Counted from the first letter of the stretch, positions 17,301-27,678 are shown. The stretch is DNA of 64,000 nucleotides from Tengunoibacter tsumagoiensis (GCF_003967535.1 NZ_BIFR01000001.1:3347001-3411000); one strand, 5' to 3'. The notes: generated by a model from the sequence alone, not told the origin. Numbers and translations: made by a program.

Positions 17301-19260
17301 TTGCCGAACGACTAAATGTATTAAGGTAGAGAATAGGGATGAGCTTTTTAGTTGGAACATAGGGAGTAAGTGCTTTAAGTGATTGTCTCGCTAAGTTAAT
17401 CCAGGAATAGTCCTCGCTACGGAGGTCGTCCAATAAGAATTCAATGGGCGCAAATTCGCCTAAATACATAAAAACAGCTCTAATGCTACGTTGATAATTG
17501 CCCTGTGGATTGTTTTTGAGGGTTTGCAGTAGATATTGTGTCGTATAGTGAGAATGGATGGCACCCAGAACTCTTATAAAGTGCCGGTGTCCACCTTTAA
17601 CGAGAGCTTCAACGAAGGGTTCAAGTACTTTCAACTGTGCGCTGATATTTAAGCGTCCAATATCAGCGGCCATACGCAGATAGCGATCAGAGCGTTGCGA
17701 ATTGCTTCTACTATATAGATCGAACTCAACAGTTTCCATGCCTAAAACTATCTGGCTCCAGATAGTGGCAGCCATCTCCTCAAGCTTCTGTGTTTCTGGG
17801 GATTGCCATTCCTCTAACTCAGCAACTTCTCCAAGTATTTTGATGGCTAGCTCCAGGCTAAGGTTACCGGGATCACTCCGTTGCTCAAGGAGCTGTTTGA
17901 TCCAGATTATCGCCTGGTGTTTACCCTGTTCGCCATATTCTTGCACTAAAATACCAACGACAAGGCGCTCAATCTCGTTCCAACGGCTGTAGGTATGTTT
18001 GCTCCAGAGAAAGTGGCGGGCAGCTATCTGGATTGCTCTATCCTGATGCATCAGACGTGAGGCTATACCCGAAGCAACAAGATATTCCTGAAAGGTCTGG
18101 TGGCGGAAACTATACACTTGATTTGTAATGGTATCGAGTACTCCTGAGTTACGTATCTGGGTATAGACTTCGCTCTTCTCCCAGGGTATCTGCCATACCA
18201 TAGAAACGTGATGTATTGCCAATCGGAGATCATCTGACGAGAATGTGCGTCCTCTAACCTGATAGAGCGCTAAAGCCACCTGAGCCAGAATCGGGAGAAG
18301 ATCCCTGTTAGTGGCACGTGTTTGTAACAGTGCACCAATGACTTCACGATAGATCATAGCCCGACTGCCAGAAAGATTGCCACGTCGCAGGTAGACTACT
18401 GCTCCCAGACTAAAGAGCAGGGGATTAGCTCCCCAGGTTGCAGCCTGCTGGTGTTCACTAAGAGCCTGAACATAGGCCAATGGATCAAGTTTATCATATG
18501 TGTCTAGTGAGCCTGTTAACTGATACTGAAGTTCGGGAAGTAAGCGTGCGGCAAGCTGTAAACGATGTTCATAGCCAAGAGGCTGAAGTTCCCATTCCAG
18601 GAATTGCCCTGATTGAAATTGGTTCCCTTTATAGTCAGTAAAGCGTGAGCCTATAATCCAGATATTGCCACTTATTTGAGCTAACTCATTGATTAGATCA
18701 ATAATACCGGCCCGCAGTCCTGGAAATACCTCATCCAGACTATCTAAACAGACGACCGCTTGCCCTTGTTGGATAGCCTGCCAGAGAGTCTGTCCATAAC
18801 CGGCTTCCAGGCCTAGATCGTACGCAATCTGAGAGAGATAGGCTGGCAGGTCCAGTTCCAGTGTTGCCAGATGGGGAAGAGAAAGAAATATTGGCAGCGG
18901 AGCAGTGCTGTCCTTTAGAGCCAATTGCGTCTGATGATACAAGAGATGTTTGAGCACAGTTGTTTTTCCTGTACCAGGAGCACCAAGGATAACCAGGCGA
19001 TTGTGGGTGCTTTGCCGAAGAGCTTCGATCACACTATCCGCTATAATCTCCAGAGCTTGTTCTTCATCTTCGTCCGTATCAATGTCAGAATCAACATCGG
19101 ACGAATTTGGATCTGCAATTCCCTGACGCAGACGTAGTGGTTGAAAGACCTGTAAGAGCGAGAAACGAAGACCAGCTCCAAGTGGGAGACTTATATTTCC
19201 ATACACTTGGAAAACCTTATTAAGGTAGATATGCCGCTGTTCATTTATGTTTTCATTCAT
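14332..19260 (-). CDS. Giant NACHT-family NTPase with C-terminal HEAT repeats
   Basis: STAND-type NTPase of about 1642 residues. The N-terminal 90 residues are unassigned and include an acidic stretch (near residues 54-67). The P-loop is GAPGTGKT (about 93-100) and Walker B is VVCLDSLDE (about 169-177), followed by a GSRFTDYKG sensor-like motif; the winged-helix part ends near residue 420. From about 560 to the end the protein is a long array of HEAT/armadillo-like repeats, recognisable from recurring A-V-AL-LG-P spacing. Such proteins act as signal-responsive switches, and related bacterial NACHT proteins include phage defence sensors, but no effector domain is recognisable here. Start uncertain: ATG 19260 has only a weak ribosome site, ATG 19305 has none. 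Confidence 0.85.
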   Translation of the reverse strand: MNENINEQRHIYLNKVFQVYGNISLPLGAGLRFSLLQVFQPLRLRQGIADPNSSDVDSDIDTDEDEEQALEIIADSVIEALRQSTHNRLVILGAPGTGKTTVLKHLLYHQTQLALKDSTAPLPIFLSLPHLATLELDLPAYLSQIAYDLGLEAGYGQTLWQAIQQGQAVVCLDSLDEVFPGLRAGIIDLINELAQISGNIWIIGSRFTDYKGNQFQSGQFLEWELQPLGYEHRLQLAARLLPELQYQLTGSLDTYDKLDPLAYVQALSEHQQAATWGANPLLFSLGAVVYLRRGNLSGSRAMIYREVIGALLQTRATNRDLLPILAQVALALYQVRGRTFSSDDLRLAIHHVSMVWQIPWEKSEVYTQIRNSGVLDTITNQVYSFRHQTFQEYLVASGIASRLMHQDRAIQIAARHFLWSKHTYSRWNEIERLVVGILVQEYGEQGKHQAIIWIKQLLEQRSDPGNLSLELAIKILGEVAELEEWQSPETQKLEEMAATIWSQIVLGMETVEFDLYSRSNSQRSDRYLRMAADIGRLNISAQLKVLEPFVEALVKGGHRHFIRVLGAIHSHYTTQYLLQTLKNNPQGNYQRSIRAVFMYLGEFAPIEFLLDDLRSEDYSWINLARQSLKALTPYVPTKKLIPILYLNTFSRSAIAADILQTIAVTRELPLQELLTALHEGEWKTSFYAAKILASIQHPAAIDFLFAQLNDPLTNHRAMAVTALGEYKSPAILERLFTLLDDKEVNVRKNVLQVLKAQGRNAPLLPLLHLLNDPDYMIRQETLTLLEQLGKSVPLAPIIQAANDSKTCVRAAAIKVMGTLGEIAPLDLIIQFTNDPEPEIVTSSLLALGKLGHRAPIDVLIRFLKNPNYISSALEALSQKSVAERVPLQTLFAVYEQNWRNQSEIREAFSRKKNPLAHALLLKKLCEPYHFSNPLTATWLLTYKQAGLTIEERIKIVEDVCDPPYCRAIRILGQWGSQDALSIILKAVTDERLAVSEAATEELCKRADELSQTDLLDLLTHRYAWVRIHALRILTKCSVLPPLAPLVEALHDQDYEVRATAAKLLGRYPDEAPIEEILNATLDESLMVCREAAITLGKVGARNPALAVAGVLRLLERQNAITLSVDFDEEELFENILINVSKFTPAETLLQIMYTSASDHPFAVAKVLGSMGERTPIEQLSQALLEHPNFAIQRAAAYALSQTGKLAPVPILINALSQKKNQEIRRIVIAALVNASKYGNVPDDVFLQQILVRRNYDTYLPLFEAFNAQEKLVPVEIVAEALEHLSCKNISYVIQHLNLFPDLLIRLPEKLVVESLALYAFQHLNKESASIPNILHHISLDQLFIALTHPMRNIQLGILILLAYYPAAISLDPILITLHDPDSTVRRQAIECLQSRPEQLPIQPLIECLQDSNEYVCQEAISALSSLGAQAPMSEFMRLLSASNDNIRFTAIQALAQPGLIEQVPAEIFRNALEDMYQFHSPQIILEAFFKKDPLRATEYAISVVGCNREDLALAAFQLLRQHQPEIIPEILQEAVSLFAGSRPGRFFQQLSTYFIVCVTKYVSREQVEPGWINRLGELLDGPDWEVRAQAAQNFGSLQRTIPDTIIRQLLRLRHDPHSRAVRTSADKALAAILSLENGLEDD

Positions 19261-19362
19261 TTGTTGTAGTACTCTTACCTCTAGAGGAAGATAAAAAAGG
19301 GACATTTTTTTAGCAGAAGGCTAAGAGAGATATGAGTAACTGGTGGGTACCTTCCCATAGCA

Positions 19363-19908
19363 TTAATGGAGCATACCTGTTGGGCGCACAATCAACTCTT
19401 GATAGATAGCGCCCATCTGTTCTGGTGCATAAGGCATATCATGCTCAAGCCACCACTGGATAAGCGAGATTGTTGAAGCAACATTATGGTAGAGCGCAAT
19501 CTCAAAGGGGACAATGGGGTTCTGGTTCAACGGCTTATCCGCCTGCATCTTTTGTTCCGAAAGAGAGAGGACTTGTTTGACAAGCTCAGATGTCTCGCCA
19601 CTTTTGAGAAGCACACGAATAATCTCACTATGCTCCTGAACATAGTGAAACAGAGCTCCCCCTGTCCCGGTGGCATCTTCTCTAAAGGCTATGGATAAAT
19701 GTTTAGAGAGCTCATGAAAAACTGTTGCCAGGACGGCATGCAGCAAGGTATCCTTATCTGGATAATGGCGAAAGAATGTTGCATAGCCAATATCTGCCCG
19801 CTCTGTAATCTCACGAATATTAATCTCTTCATAGCTTTTCTCTAAAGTTAAAGCGATCAATGCATTAGCCAGGAGCTGTTGCGTGCGTTTGACTCTGCGA
19901 TCGAGCAT
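19363..19908 (-). CDS. TetR/AcrR family regulator
   Basis: 181 residues. The N-terminal helix-turn-helix is typical (TQQLLANALIAL, INIREITERADIGYATFFRHYPDKDTLL), and the C-terminal helical domain would bind a small ligand. ATG 19908 follows GAGGAT with a short gap. The gene is divergent from a cytochrome P450 and the 188-base gap between them holds a 42-nt near-perfect palindrome that overlaps the P450 promoter, so repression of the P450 and of itself is likely. Ligand unknown, possibly the P450 substrate. Confidence 0.9.
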   Translation of the reverse strand: MLDRRVKRTQQLLANALIALTLEKSYEEINIREITERADIGYATFFRHYPDKDTLLHAVLATVFHELSKHLSIAFREDATGTGGALFHYVQEHSEIIRVLLKSGETSELVKQVLSLSEQKMQADKPLNQNPIVPFEIALYHNVASTISLIQWWLEHDMPYAPEQMGAIYQELIVRPTGMLH

Positions 19909-19981
19909 CGTACTATCCTCTTTCTATCACCAAAAGGTCCTTGTGCATTATACGCGATAAGCAGACATTTTTTCTATCCTC

Positions 19982-20011
19982 TTGACCTGTTCCTATTTTC
20001 TGATCTATAGT
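19982..20011 (+). promoter_or_regulatory. Promoter of the P450 gene
   Basis: TTGACC (19982-19987) and TATAGT (20006-20011) with an 18-base spacer. The -10 box is inside the left arm of the palindrome, so an occupied operator would block it. Confidence 0.6.
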
Positions 20012-20039
20012 GGATCATATGATTCACTATAGATCAGAA
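19998..20039. promoter_or_regulatory. 42-nt palindromic operator between TetR and P450 genes
   Basis: Arms of 21 positions, TTCTGATCTATAGTG plus GATCAT on the left, mirrored on the right, with only one mismatch and no spacer. It is longer than a single TetR dimer site and may bind two dimers, as in QacR-type operators. Position between divergent genes and over the P450 -10 box supports an operator role; the binding itself is inferred. Confidence 0.78.
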
Positions 20040-20096
20040 TAGCAATGAAGATACTCGCCCACACGAGCGTGCCACAAGGATTGAGGAGCAGATTAG

Positions 20097-21347
20097 ATGC
20101 AAACACATGCTGAAGCAATGGAGGGGAATACCCCTACCCTCGCTAAATGTCCTATTGATCACACGACTATTTCCCAACAGAAGACGCCAAAGATCATTGA
20201 GCCAGCTCATGGCACCATGAACTATGATGCGGCTAACGATATCTGGAATATCTATGGTTTTGAGGCAGCAAGAGCCATTTTACGTAGCCCTCATACCAGG
20301 CAGGCAGGTTTTAATGCTGAAGTAATAACGCGCATCCCTAATCAGAAGAATACGCCAATATTGTATCAAGAGGGGAAAGTCCATCAGCAGCAGCGTAAGC
20401 AGACGGCCCGTTTTTTCACGCCGAAAGCCGTCAGTGATAATTATCGCCAATTGATGGAAGAACTCAGTGACAGACTTATTCAGCAGTTCAAACGAGAGAA
20501 GAAGATTGATCTTAGCCAACTCAGTATGCAATTAGCGGTCCGAGTCGCTGGCGAGATTGTCGGGTTAACGAATAGCCGCCTTCCTGGAATGGATAAGCGG
20601 ATTGAAGCCTTTTTTGAGCAGGACTTTGCGCCGGGCAAGGGAAAACTCATGGATAAAGTTCGTGCCATCTGGGCCCAGCGCCGGATGCTTAGCTTCTTCT
20701 ACCTGGATGTCAAGCCTGCAATTGATGCTCGCCGACGTGCTCCAAAGCAAGATGTCATCTCGCATCTGCTCGAACAGAAGTATAGCGATGCAGAAATACT
20801 GGTTGAGTGTGTCACCTATGGGGCGGCGGGTATGATCACTACCCGTGAGTTTATTAGTGTTGCAGCCTGGCATCTATTGGAGCAGCCAGAGTTGCGCGAA
20901 CGCTATCTTGCTGAGTCCGAGGAGAAGCGCTTTGATATTCTGCATGAAATCTTGCGCCTGGAACCTATTGTTGGGAACCTTCAGAGGCGTACAACCGCAG
21001 AGATCAAGCTTGAAGCGAATGGGCAGGAGATGAGCATTCCAGCGGGCGCTTTGATAAATATTCATCTGCATAGCTCAAATACTGACCAGGAGATCGTTGG
21101 CGACTATCCACGTGTCATCTGTCCAGGCCGCGATCTTCAGGGCGAGCGTGTGCCAACAATGATAATGAGTTTTGGCGATGGTGCGCATCGCTGCCCTGGA
21201 GCCTATGTTGCGATTCAAGAGACAGATATCTTCCTTACACGATTGCTTGCACTAAAGGAATTGCGTATGACACAGAAGCCAAAGGTCAGTTGGAGCGACC
21301 TTGTCACCGGCTACGAGATCAGAGAATTTCTGCTCGCGCTGGATTAA
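20097..21347 (+). CDS. Cytochrome P450
   Basis: Soluble bacterial P450 of 416 residues, a haem monooxygenase needing external ferredoxin and reductase. The haem ligand is C366 in FGDGAHRCPG; the ExxR pair is in LHEILRLEP, and the I-helix reads GAAGMITTREF, where the usual acid-alcohol pair near the oxygen is not obvious (TT rather than ET or DT). An N-terminal CPIDH motif resembles that of peroxygenase- and CYP-like fatty acid or terpene-acting families. ATG 20097 follows GAGGAG. No redox partner gene is adjacent. Substrate unknown; the paired TetR repressor suggests an inducible detoxification or secondary-metabolite role. Confidence 0.9.
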   Translation: MQTHAEAMEGNTPTLAKCPIDHTTISQQKTPKIIEPAHGTMNYDAANDIWNIYGFEAARAILRSPHTRQAGFNAEVITRIPNQKNTPILYQEGKVHQQQRKQTARFFTPKAVSDNYRQLMEELSDRLIQQFKREKKIDLSQLSMQLAVRVAGEIVGLTNSRLPGMDKRIEAFFEQDFAPGKGKLMDKVRAIWAQRRMLSFFYLDVKPAIDARRRAPKQDVISHLLEQKYSDAEILVECVTYGAAGMITTREFISVAAWHLLEQPELRERYLAESEEKRFDILHEILRLEPIVGNLQRRTTAEIKLEANGQEMSIPAGALINIHLHSSNTDQEIVGDYPRVICPGRDLQGERVPTMIMSFGDGAHRCPGAYVAIQETDIFLTRLLALKELRMTQKPKVSWSDLVTGYEIREFLLALD

Positions 21348-21351
21348 AGAG

Positions 21352-21394
21352 ATCAAACAGGCCGCCAATAAAGGTATCTGGCGGTCTGTTTGAT
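21352..21394. terminator. Hairpin between convergent P450 and PPOX genes
   Basis: Sixteen-position arms (21352-21367 and 21379-21394) with one mismatch, ATCAAACAG and CCGCCA paired to TGGCGG and CTGTTTGAT. The T-run is short. Probably ends both convergent transcripts. Confidence 0.65.
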
Positions 21395-21422
21395 GGGTGG
21401 TATGAGCAATGGTCGCTGAAAT

Positions 21423-21821
21423 TCATGCGCCCATCTGTGTTGTATGTTCTGGTTGAATGATGAGCACGACACGCTCGTCGCCAGGCTGGTGATAGGGATA
21501 GGTATCCACTCCCATATACTTCTTCGCCATGGCATTGATAAAGGCAAGTTTGGGATCTTCGTCGATGCGCACGACTTTTCCGCGAATCTCTAGATAGCGA
21601 TAGGGATTGGCGGGATCAACGATGGAGAGTGCGATCCGGGGTTCGCGCTGGATGTTGCGGTATTTTTGTCGCCCTTTGGTCTGGCTAATGAGAATATGCT
21701 GGCCATCCCAACCAAACCAGACAGGGGTAGTCTGAGGCTCGCCTTTAGCGCCAACGGTTGCAACATGAGCCAGTGCATTGGTATTCAACAGATCCTGATA
21801 CCCTTGTGGAATAGTTGCCAT
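21423..21821 (-). CDS. PPOX-class (F420- or FMN-dependent) oxidoreductase
   Basis: Split-beta-barrel protein of 132 residues resembling the Rv1155-type family, which binds F420 or FMN. Visible patterns are LAHVATVGAKGEPQTTPVWFGWDGQHIL in pieces near the N-terminus, KYRNIQREPRIALSIVDP in the middle and YLEIRGKVV. These follow the layout of the TIGR03618-type PPOX proteins. The true redox substrate cannot be deduced. The start at 21821 has AGAGAGGAG about 11 bases upstream; a 14-codon extension has no ribosome site. If F420-dependent, the organism must make F420, which is consistent with Chloroflexota but not shown here. Confidence 0.83.
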   Translation of the reverse strand: MATIPQGYQDLLNTNALAHVATVGAKGEPQTTPVWFGWDGQHILISQTKGRQKYRNIQREPRIALSIVDPANPYRYLEIRGKVVRIDEDPKLAFINAMAKKYMGVDTYPYHQPGDERVVLIIQPEHTTQMGA

Positions 21822-22091
21822 TGTTGAAGTAGCTCCTCTCTGTTCAAAACACAGAAATAACATATGTCCATAATTAGACTATCGAGATGAGGATTGGTCT
21901 TCGCTAGACCTTCCTTTTCTCGACCCTCCTTTTAAGGATAACATCGGTAAAAAGCAGGTATATTCCATTACTGCTTGTTTGCCTTTTTATTGTGTTCACA
22001 TGTGCTTTATGATAAAATTTAGAGGATCATCATAATGGGAAGAGTAGGATGAGGCGTGTTGTGTCTCACACCCCATGTGAAGAGGTTTAAA

Positions 22092-22949
22092 TTGAGAAAA
22101 CTCTACGCAATTTCGGATATTCATCTGAGTTATGCTGCAAATCGAGAGGCTCTGGAAGCCCTGCCTTTTTATCCAGATGATTGGTTGATTTTGGCAGGCG
22201 ATGTTGGTGAGACGTTGGAGCAGCTTCAGTTTGCGCTCTCTGTGCTCTGTCCCCGTTTTGCACAGGTGCTCTGGGTGCCGGGTAACCATGACCTCTGGTG
22301 TCTGGATGCCTATGAGCCACGAGGCGTTGCTAAGTACGAACGATTGGTCTCTCTCTGCCAGCAGTGCGGCGTATTGACCCCCGAAGATTCCTATATTCAT
22401 TGGCCGGAAGATCCCACCCTTGTCCTTGCACCCCTGTTTCTCCTCTATGATTATAGTTTTCGACCCGCCACGGTCCCGTTAGAAGATGCAGTAGATTGGG
22501 CGGCCAAAGCTGGAATAGTCTTCCGTGACGAGATAGTGCTCTATCCTAATCCCTATCCTTCACGTTACGCCTGGTGTCAGGAGCGTCTTCGGATAACGGA
22601 ACAGAGATTACAGGCGGTCCAGGCTCCAGGCTTGAAATTTATTCTGATTAACCACTTTCCGTTTCAAGCGTATCCCTTAGGTTTTATGCGTCATCCAGAG
22701 ATCTCGCTCTGGAGCGGAACCTGCCAGACTGAAGATTGGCATCAACGCTTTCCCACCCGTGTCGCTATTTATGGGCATCTGCATATGCGAGGGACGTATT
22801 ATCGGAATGGAGTCCGTTTTGAAGAGGTCTCACTCGGCTATCCACAGGATTGGCGGGCTGCAAAAGGGGTCGTAGGATATCTACGCGAGATCTGGCCGGG
22901 ACCACAGGGAGAAACGCCAGAGCATGCTGAGATGACCTGGCGTTTCTAG
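22092..22949 (+). CDS. Metallophosphoesterase
   Basis: Calcineurin-like phosphoesterase of about 285 residues. The five metal-binding blocks can be read: SDIHLSY near the N-terminus, LAGDVGET, VPGNHDLW, INHFPFQ and YGHLHMRGTYY. The preferred start is a TTG with AAGAGG six bases upstream, giving an N-terminus (RKLYAISDIHL) that fits the family; a GTG at 22056 is an alternative. Substrate (nucleotide, phosphodiester or protein phosphate) cannot be assigned. Convergent with the atpD paralogue and divergent from the PPOX gene. Confidence 0.87.
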   Translation: MRKLYAISDIHLSYAANREALEALPFYPDDWLILAGDVGETLEQLQFALSVLCPRFAQVLWVPGNHDLWCLDAYEPRGVAKYERLVSLCQQCGVLTPEDSYIHWPEDPTLVLAPLFLLYDYSFRPATVPLEDAVDWAAKAGIVFRDEIVLYPNPYPSRYAWCQERLRITEQRLQAVQAPGLKFILINHFPFQAYPLGFMRHPEISLWSGTCQTEDWHQRFPTRVAIYGHLHMRGTYYRNGVRFEEVSLGYPQDWRAAKGVVGYLREIWPGPQGETPEHAEMTWRF

Positions 22950-22963
22950 CAGAGGAACCTGCG

Positions 22964-24433
<1,470 letters not shown>

Positions 24434-24498
24434 TCAGTTTTTCTCTGTATCTTTCTGTACCTACTTTAGCGACTAAAAGAGAAATAGCCCTGACTTGA

Positions 24499-24645
24499 AT
24501 AACGTATCTTTTGATTCCTGGGTAGCAGGCGAGATCTGGGGTTCAGATAGGTAAAATAACGTATCTTTTGATTCCTGGGTAGCTGACAAGATCGGAGATT
24601 TAGATGGGTAAGATAACGGATCATTTGATGGTTGGATGATGAGCA
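24499..24645. repeat. Tandem 57-bp repeat, two and a half copies
   Basis: Units begin with ATAACGTATCTTTTGATTCC at 24499 and 24556, and a diverged, shortened unit with ATAACGGATCATTTGATG begins at 24613. The period is 57 bases. It lies between the LuxR-ATPase gene end and the atpD paralogue start, hence in the atpD upstream region. No function can be assigned; it may contain repeated regulator sites. Confidence 0.7.
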
Positions 24646-24660
24646 TAGTGATGGAGAGAG

Positions 24661-27495
24661 TTAGATAAGATGATGATCGAGCGCAAAGCGAGTCGCCGCA
24701 CTGCGCGTATTCACTCCCAATTTTGCATAGATGGAACGGAGATGAGTATTTACTGTCCGAGGACTGATGATCAATCTTTCGGCTATGTGTGCATCCGTCA
24801 ACCCTGCGGCGAGATGGCGAAGGACATCTCTCTCGCGGGTTGTCAGGTTTGTCAGAGGAGCCTCCAATGGTTCAGAGGCGGGTTGTGGAGGAACGGCTGT
24901 TTGTCTATTTTGCGTCTTTTGTAGATCGTGGGTAATAGGAGTGAGCATCATAGCAGAGATGGTACTAAAGATCTGAGTGAGAGACATATTCTGGCCTGCA
25001 CTCCAATTTTCGTAAAAGATAGTTGGACCACACTGCTGTTGAAGCTGTGTAAGCAGATGTTCCAGAGGTGCTCTCCGCACTTTTGGAATTGGAAGACCAA
25101 GTTTTTCACGCTGCCGAGCTGCGTGACCTAACAATTGGATAGCCTGCTTCAGACATGTTACGTCGGTGCAGAGTCTGGCAAATTCTTCGAGCGTCCTGGT
25201 AAAGCCTGCTACATCTGCGATAGTATAAGCGAGATGGAGGGCCTGCCGAAAGTGCATAGCGGCTTGTTCATAATCTTGTCGTGCCAGAGCGATGCTCCCC
25301 TGTCCGCAATAGATCGTTACAAGCGCGATCTGGTCACCGGACTGGCGTATGATAGTTAACCCATCACTATAGTAGCGATGAGCATCCTCAAAGCGTAGAC
25401 TGAGAAGCATGAGCTCGGCCAGCCCCAGAATCGCTTTGCCCCATCCTGCATGATAGCTGATACTTTTTGAAAGTCGTAGACTCTCTTTAAGCTGTTGATG
25501 GGCTTCTAACAGATTGCCCTGTGCCAGAAAGAGATGTCCAAGATTGTTCAGAGCAATCGTCTGTTGTTTGCGGGAACCCAGTTCAATGGCTTGTTGAAGT
25601 TGCACTCGTATTATAACCTCTGCCTGCGCATAATCCCCCTGTAAGAGCAGAATATTCCCCATTCCATCCAGACAGGTGAGCTGGCTCCACTTATCCCCAA
25701 TCTCCTGCGAGAGTTGCTGACTCTTTTGATAGAGAAAGAGTGCCGTAACAAGTTTGCCACGTTGATACATGGATTCACCAACATTGAGCAGGACCTCAGC
25801 CTGACTACGCAGATCTCCCACCTGACGCAAGAGCTTCAGGCTCAGTTGGAAATGGACTTGAGCCATCGTATAGTTATTCTGTTTCGTTGCTACCTGTCCG
25901 TTGATAATATGAAGTATACCTCGCCCCCAGAGATCATTCTGACCCTCCAGGACCTGGAGACCACTGCGTGCAAGCTCTTGAGCCATTTGATTCTCCCCTC
26001 GATGAAGAGCAAGAGCTGCCAGGGCTCCTCTCGCCAGAGCAAGTAAATGGTAATTGTGTTGAGTAGCTGATAGTTTTTCGCACTCTTCAAGATAGCATTG
26101 AGCCCTGGGAAGATCGTTGTGAGCCAGAGCCAGGTTTCCTGCTCCATAGAGGACCCCAGTGCGTAGCGTTGCTTGTTCAGGCGTCGTCTTGAGTGACAGT
26201 ATTTCTTCCAGCCAGTTACGCCCCTCCGTAATAGAGCCGCGCAGATGGAGGTAGTGGCTTAATGCCACCGCCAGTCGGAGGGCCAGGGTCGTCTCTGTCT
26301 GTTCAACCACCCAATGCATGGCTTCCCATAGATTAGCCGTTTCCTGATCAAGTCGCTGGAGCTCATCGCGCTGAGCCAGGCCGTGGAGGCGGTTTGCAGC
26401 CATTTCTGCAAACTCAGTATAGTAACAAGCATGTTTGTAGTGGGCAGTCAGCTCTTCCTGATGCAGATAGAGATAGTCTCGTGCATATGCCCGAATACTT
26501 TCTAACGCGAAAAAGCGCATTTCACTGCCACTGATTGAGCTCATGCGTATCAGGCTTTTATCGACCAGAGAACTTAAGAAAGAGAAGCAATCACTACTTA
26601 ATGAAGAGGAGGCAGTAATTGCCTCAGCAGCAGCCAGCGTCCAGGAGCCAGTGAAGACGCCTAGCTGGCGGAAAAAGAATTTTTCCTCATCATTTAAGAG
26701 CTGATAGCTCCACTCAAGCGTATTGTGAAGCGTCTGCTGGCGTTGAGGAAGATTGCTTGCACCACCAACGAGCGTCTTGAAGCGATCTTTCATGCGTGCC
26801 AATAACATAGCTGGTGAGAAAAATTTTATTCGTGCAGCTGCTAGCTCGATGGCTAATGGGAGGCCATCCAGTTGAACACAAAGCTCACCGATGGTAGCTC
26901 TGTGTTCTGCCGTAAGGACAAAGGTTGGATTGGCGGCCTGGGCACGTTGCACGAAGAGCTCCATGGCAGGCGATAAGATAGGAAGGGGATTAGACTGAAG
27001 TGCCTCAAGATCAGGGACCTCCAGGGGCAGAACGGGATATTCGTACTCACCATACAGGTGGAGTCTCTCGCGGCTCGTAACCAGTATTTTGAGATCTGCG
27101 CACTTCGTCAGGAGGCTGGCCAGTTGAGGGCCCATGGCCATAACATGTTCGGCATTATCAATGATAAGGAGCAGGTGTTTTTCTTGAAGAAAAGTAGTGA
27201 GCTGTTCGCTGAACGAATGATGGAGCTGCTCTGTCAGACCAAGAACTTGAGCGATGGTTGGCAGCACAAAAGTATGTTCGCGAAGAGGGGCTAACTCTAC
27301 AAAAGCACAGCCATCACGAAAAATATCGTTGAGCATCTGGGCTACTTCCAGCGCCAGACGCGTCTTGCCGACTCCCCCCGGGCCAGTCAGTGTCAGGAGA
27401 CGGACTGACGAACTTGTCAGGAGTGTTGAGATCTCCTCAATATCTGTGGTGCGTCCGATGGTTGAGTGCATCTGGATAGGCAAGTGATAAGGCAT
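24661..27495 (-). CDS. LuxR-family regulator with NB-ARC ATPase and TPR domains
   Basis: Large STAND regulator of 944 residues. The N-terminal ATPase has P-loop GPGGVGKT (38-45), a LLLIIDNAEHV Walker B and a LVTSRERL motif, then a winged-helix region. The middle (about 400-800) consists of tetratricopeptide repeats in a long helical array. The C-terminal 60 residues are a LuxR/GerE helix-turn-helix (TTRERDVLRHLAAGLTDA, then ERLIISPRTVNTHL). Such proteins activate transcription after ligand-driven ATP-dependent assembly. The start at 27495 is preferred because a TATACT-like -10 box lies upstream at about 27573; a GTG at 27588 is an alternative. Target and ligand unknown. Confidence 0.9.
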   Translation of the reverse strand: MPYHLPIQMHSTIGRTTDIEEISTLLTSSSVRLLTLTGPGGVGKTRLALEVAQMLNDIFRDGCAFVELAPLREHTFVLPTIAQVLGLTEQLHHSFSEQLTTFLQEKHLLLIIDNAEHVMAMGPQLASLLTKCADLKILVTSRERLHLYGEYEYPVLPLEVPDLEALQSNPLPILSPAMELFVQRAQAANPTFVLTAEHRATIGELCVQLDGLPLAIELAAARIKFFSPAMLLARMKDRFKTLVGGASNLPQRQQTLHNTLEWSYQLLNDEEKFFFRQLGVFTGSWTLAAAEAITASSSLSSDCFSFLSSLVDKSLIRMSSISGSEMRFFALESIRAYARDYLYLHQEELTAHYKHACYYTEFAEMAANRLHGLAQRDELQRLDQETANLWEAMHWVVEQTETTLALRLAVALSHYLHLRGSITEGRNWLEEILSLKTTPEQATLRTGVLYGAGNLALAHNDLPRAQCYLEECEKLSATQHNYHLLALARGALAALALHRGENQMAQELARSGLQVLEGQNDLWGRGILHIINGQVATKQNNYTMAQVHFQLSLKLLRQVGDLRSQAEVLLNVGESMYQRGKLVTALFLYQKSQQLSQEIGDKWSQLTCLDGMGNILLLQGDYAQAEVIIRVQLQQAIELGSRKQQTIALNNLGHLFLAQGNLLEAHQQLKESLRLSKSISYHAGWGKAILGLAELMLLSLRFEDAHRYYSDGLTIIRQSGDQIALVTIYCGQGSIALARQDYEQAAMHFRQALHLAYTIADVAGFTRTLEEFARLCTDVTCLKQAIQLLGHAARQREKLGLPIPKVRRAPLEHLLTQLQQQCGPTIFYENWSAGQNMSLTQIFSTISAMMLTPITHDLQKTQNRQTAVPPQPASEPLEAPLTNLTTRERDVLRHLAAGLTDAHIAERLIISPRTVNTHLRSIYAKLGVNTRSAATRFALDHHLI

Positions 27496-27641
27496 GGACG
27501 TCTCTTTTCCACAACGCGATTGATAGAAGGCTACTACTGCGCGGATTGATTGTTCTCCAACTTTTTCTGTTCGGTCGTAGTATAGCACAGAAGAGAGAGC
27601 TTATTCCAACCTGAGAGCGCCATCCTCTAGAAGCAAAAAGT

Positions 27642-27678
27642 AAGCCTCTTGCAAGATAATGCATCCTACAAGAGGCTT
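27642..27678 (-). terminator. Intrinsic terminator of the phosphoesterase lipoprotein gene
   Basis: AAGCCTCTTG (27642-27651) and CAAGAGGCTT (27669-27678) pair perfectly; in the minus direction the stem is followed by TACTTTTTG. It separates the lipoprotein gene from the LuxR-ATPase promoter. Confidence 0.78.
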
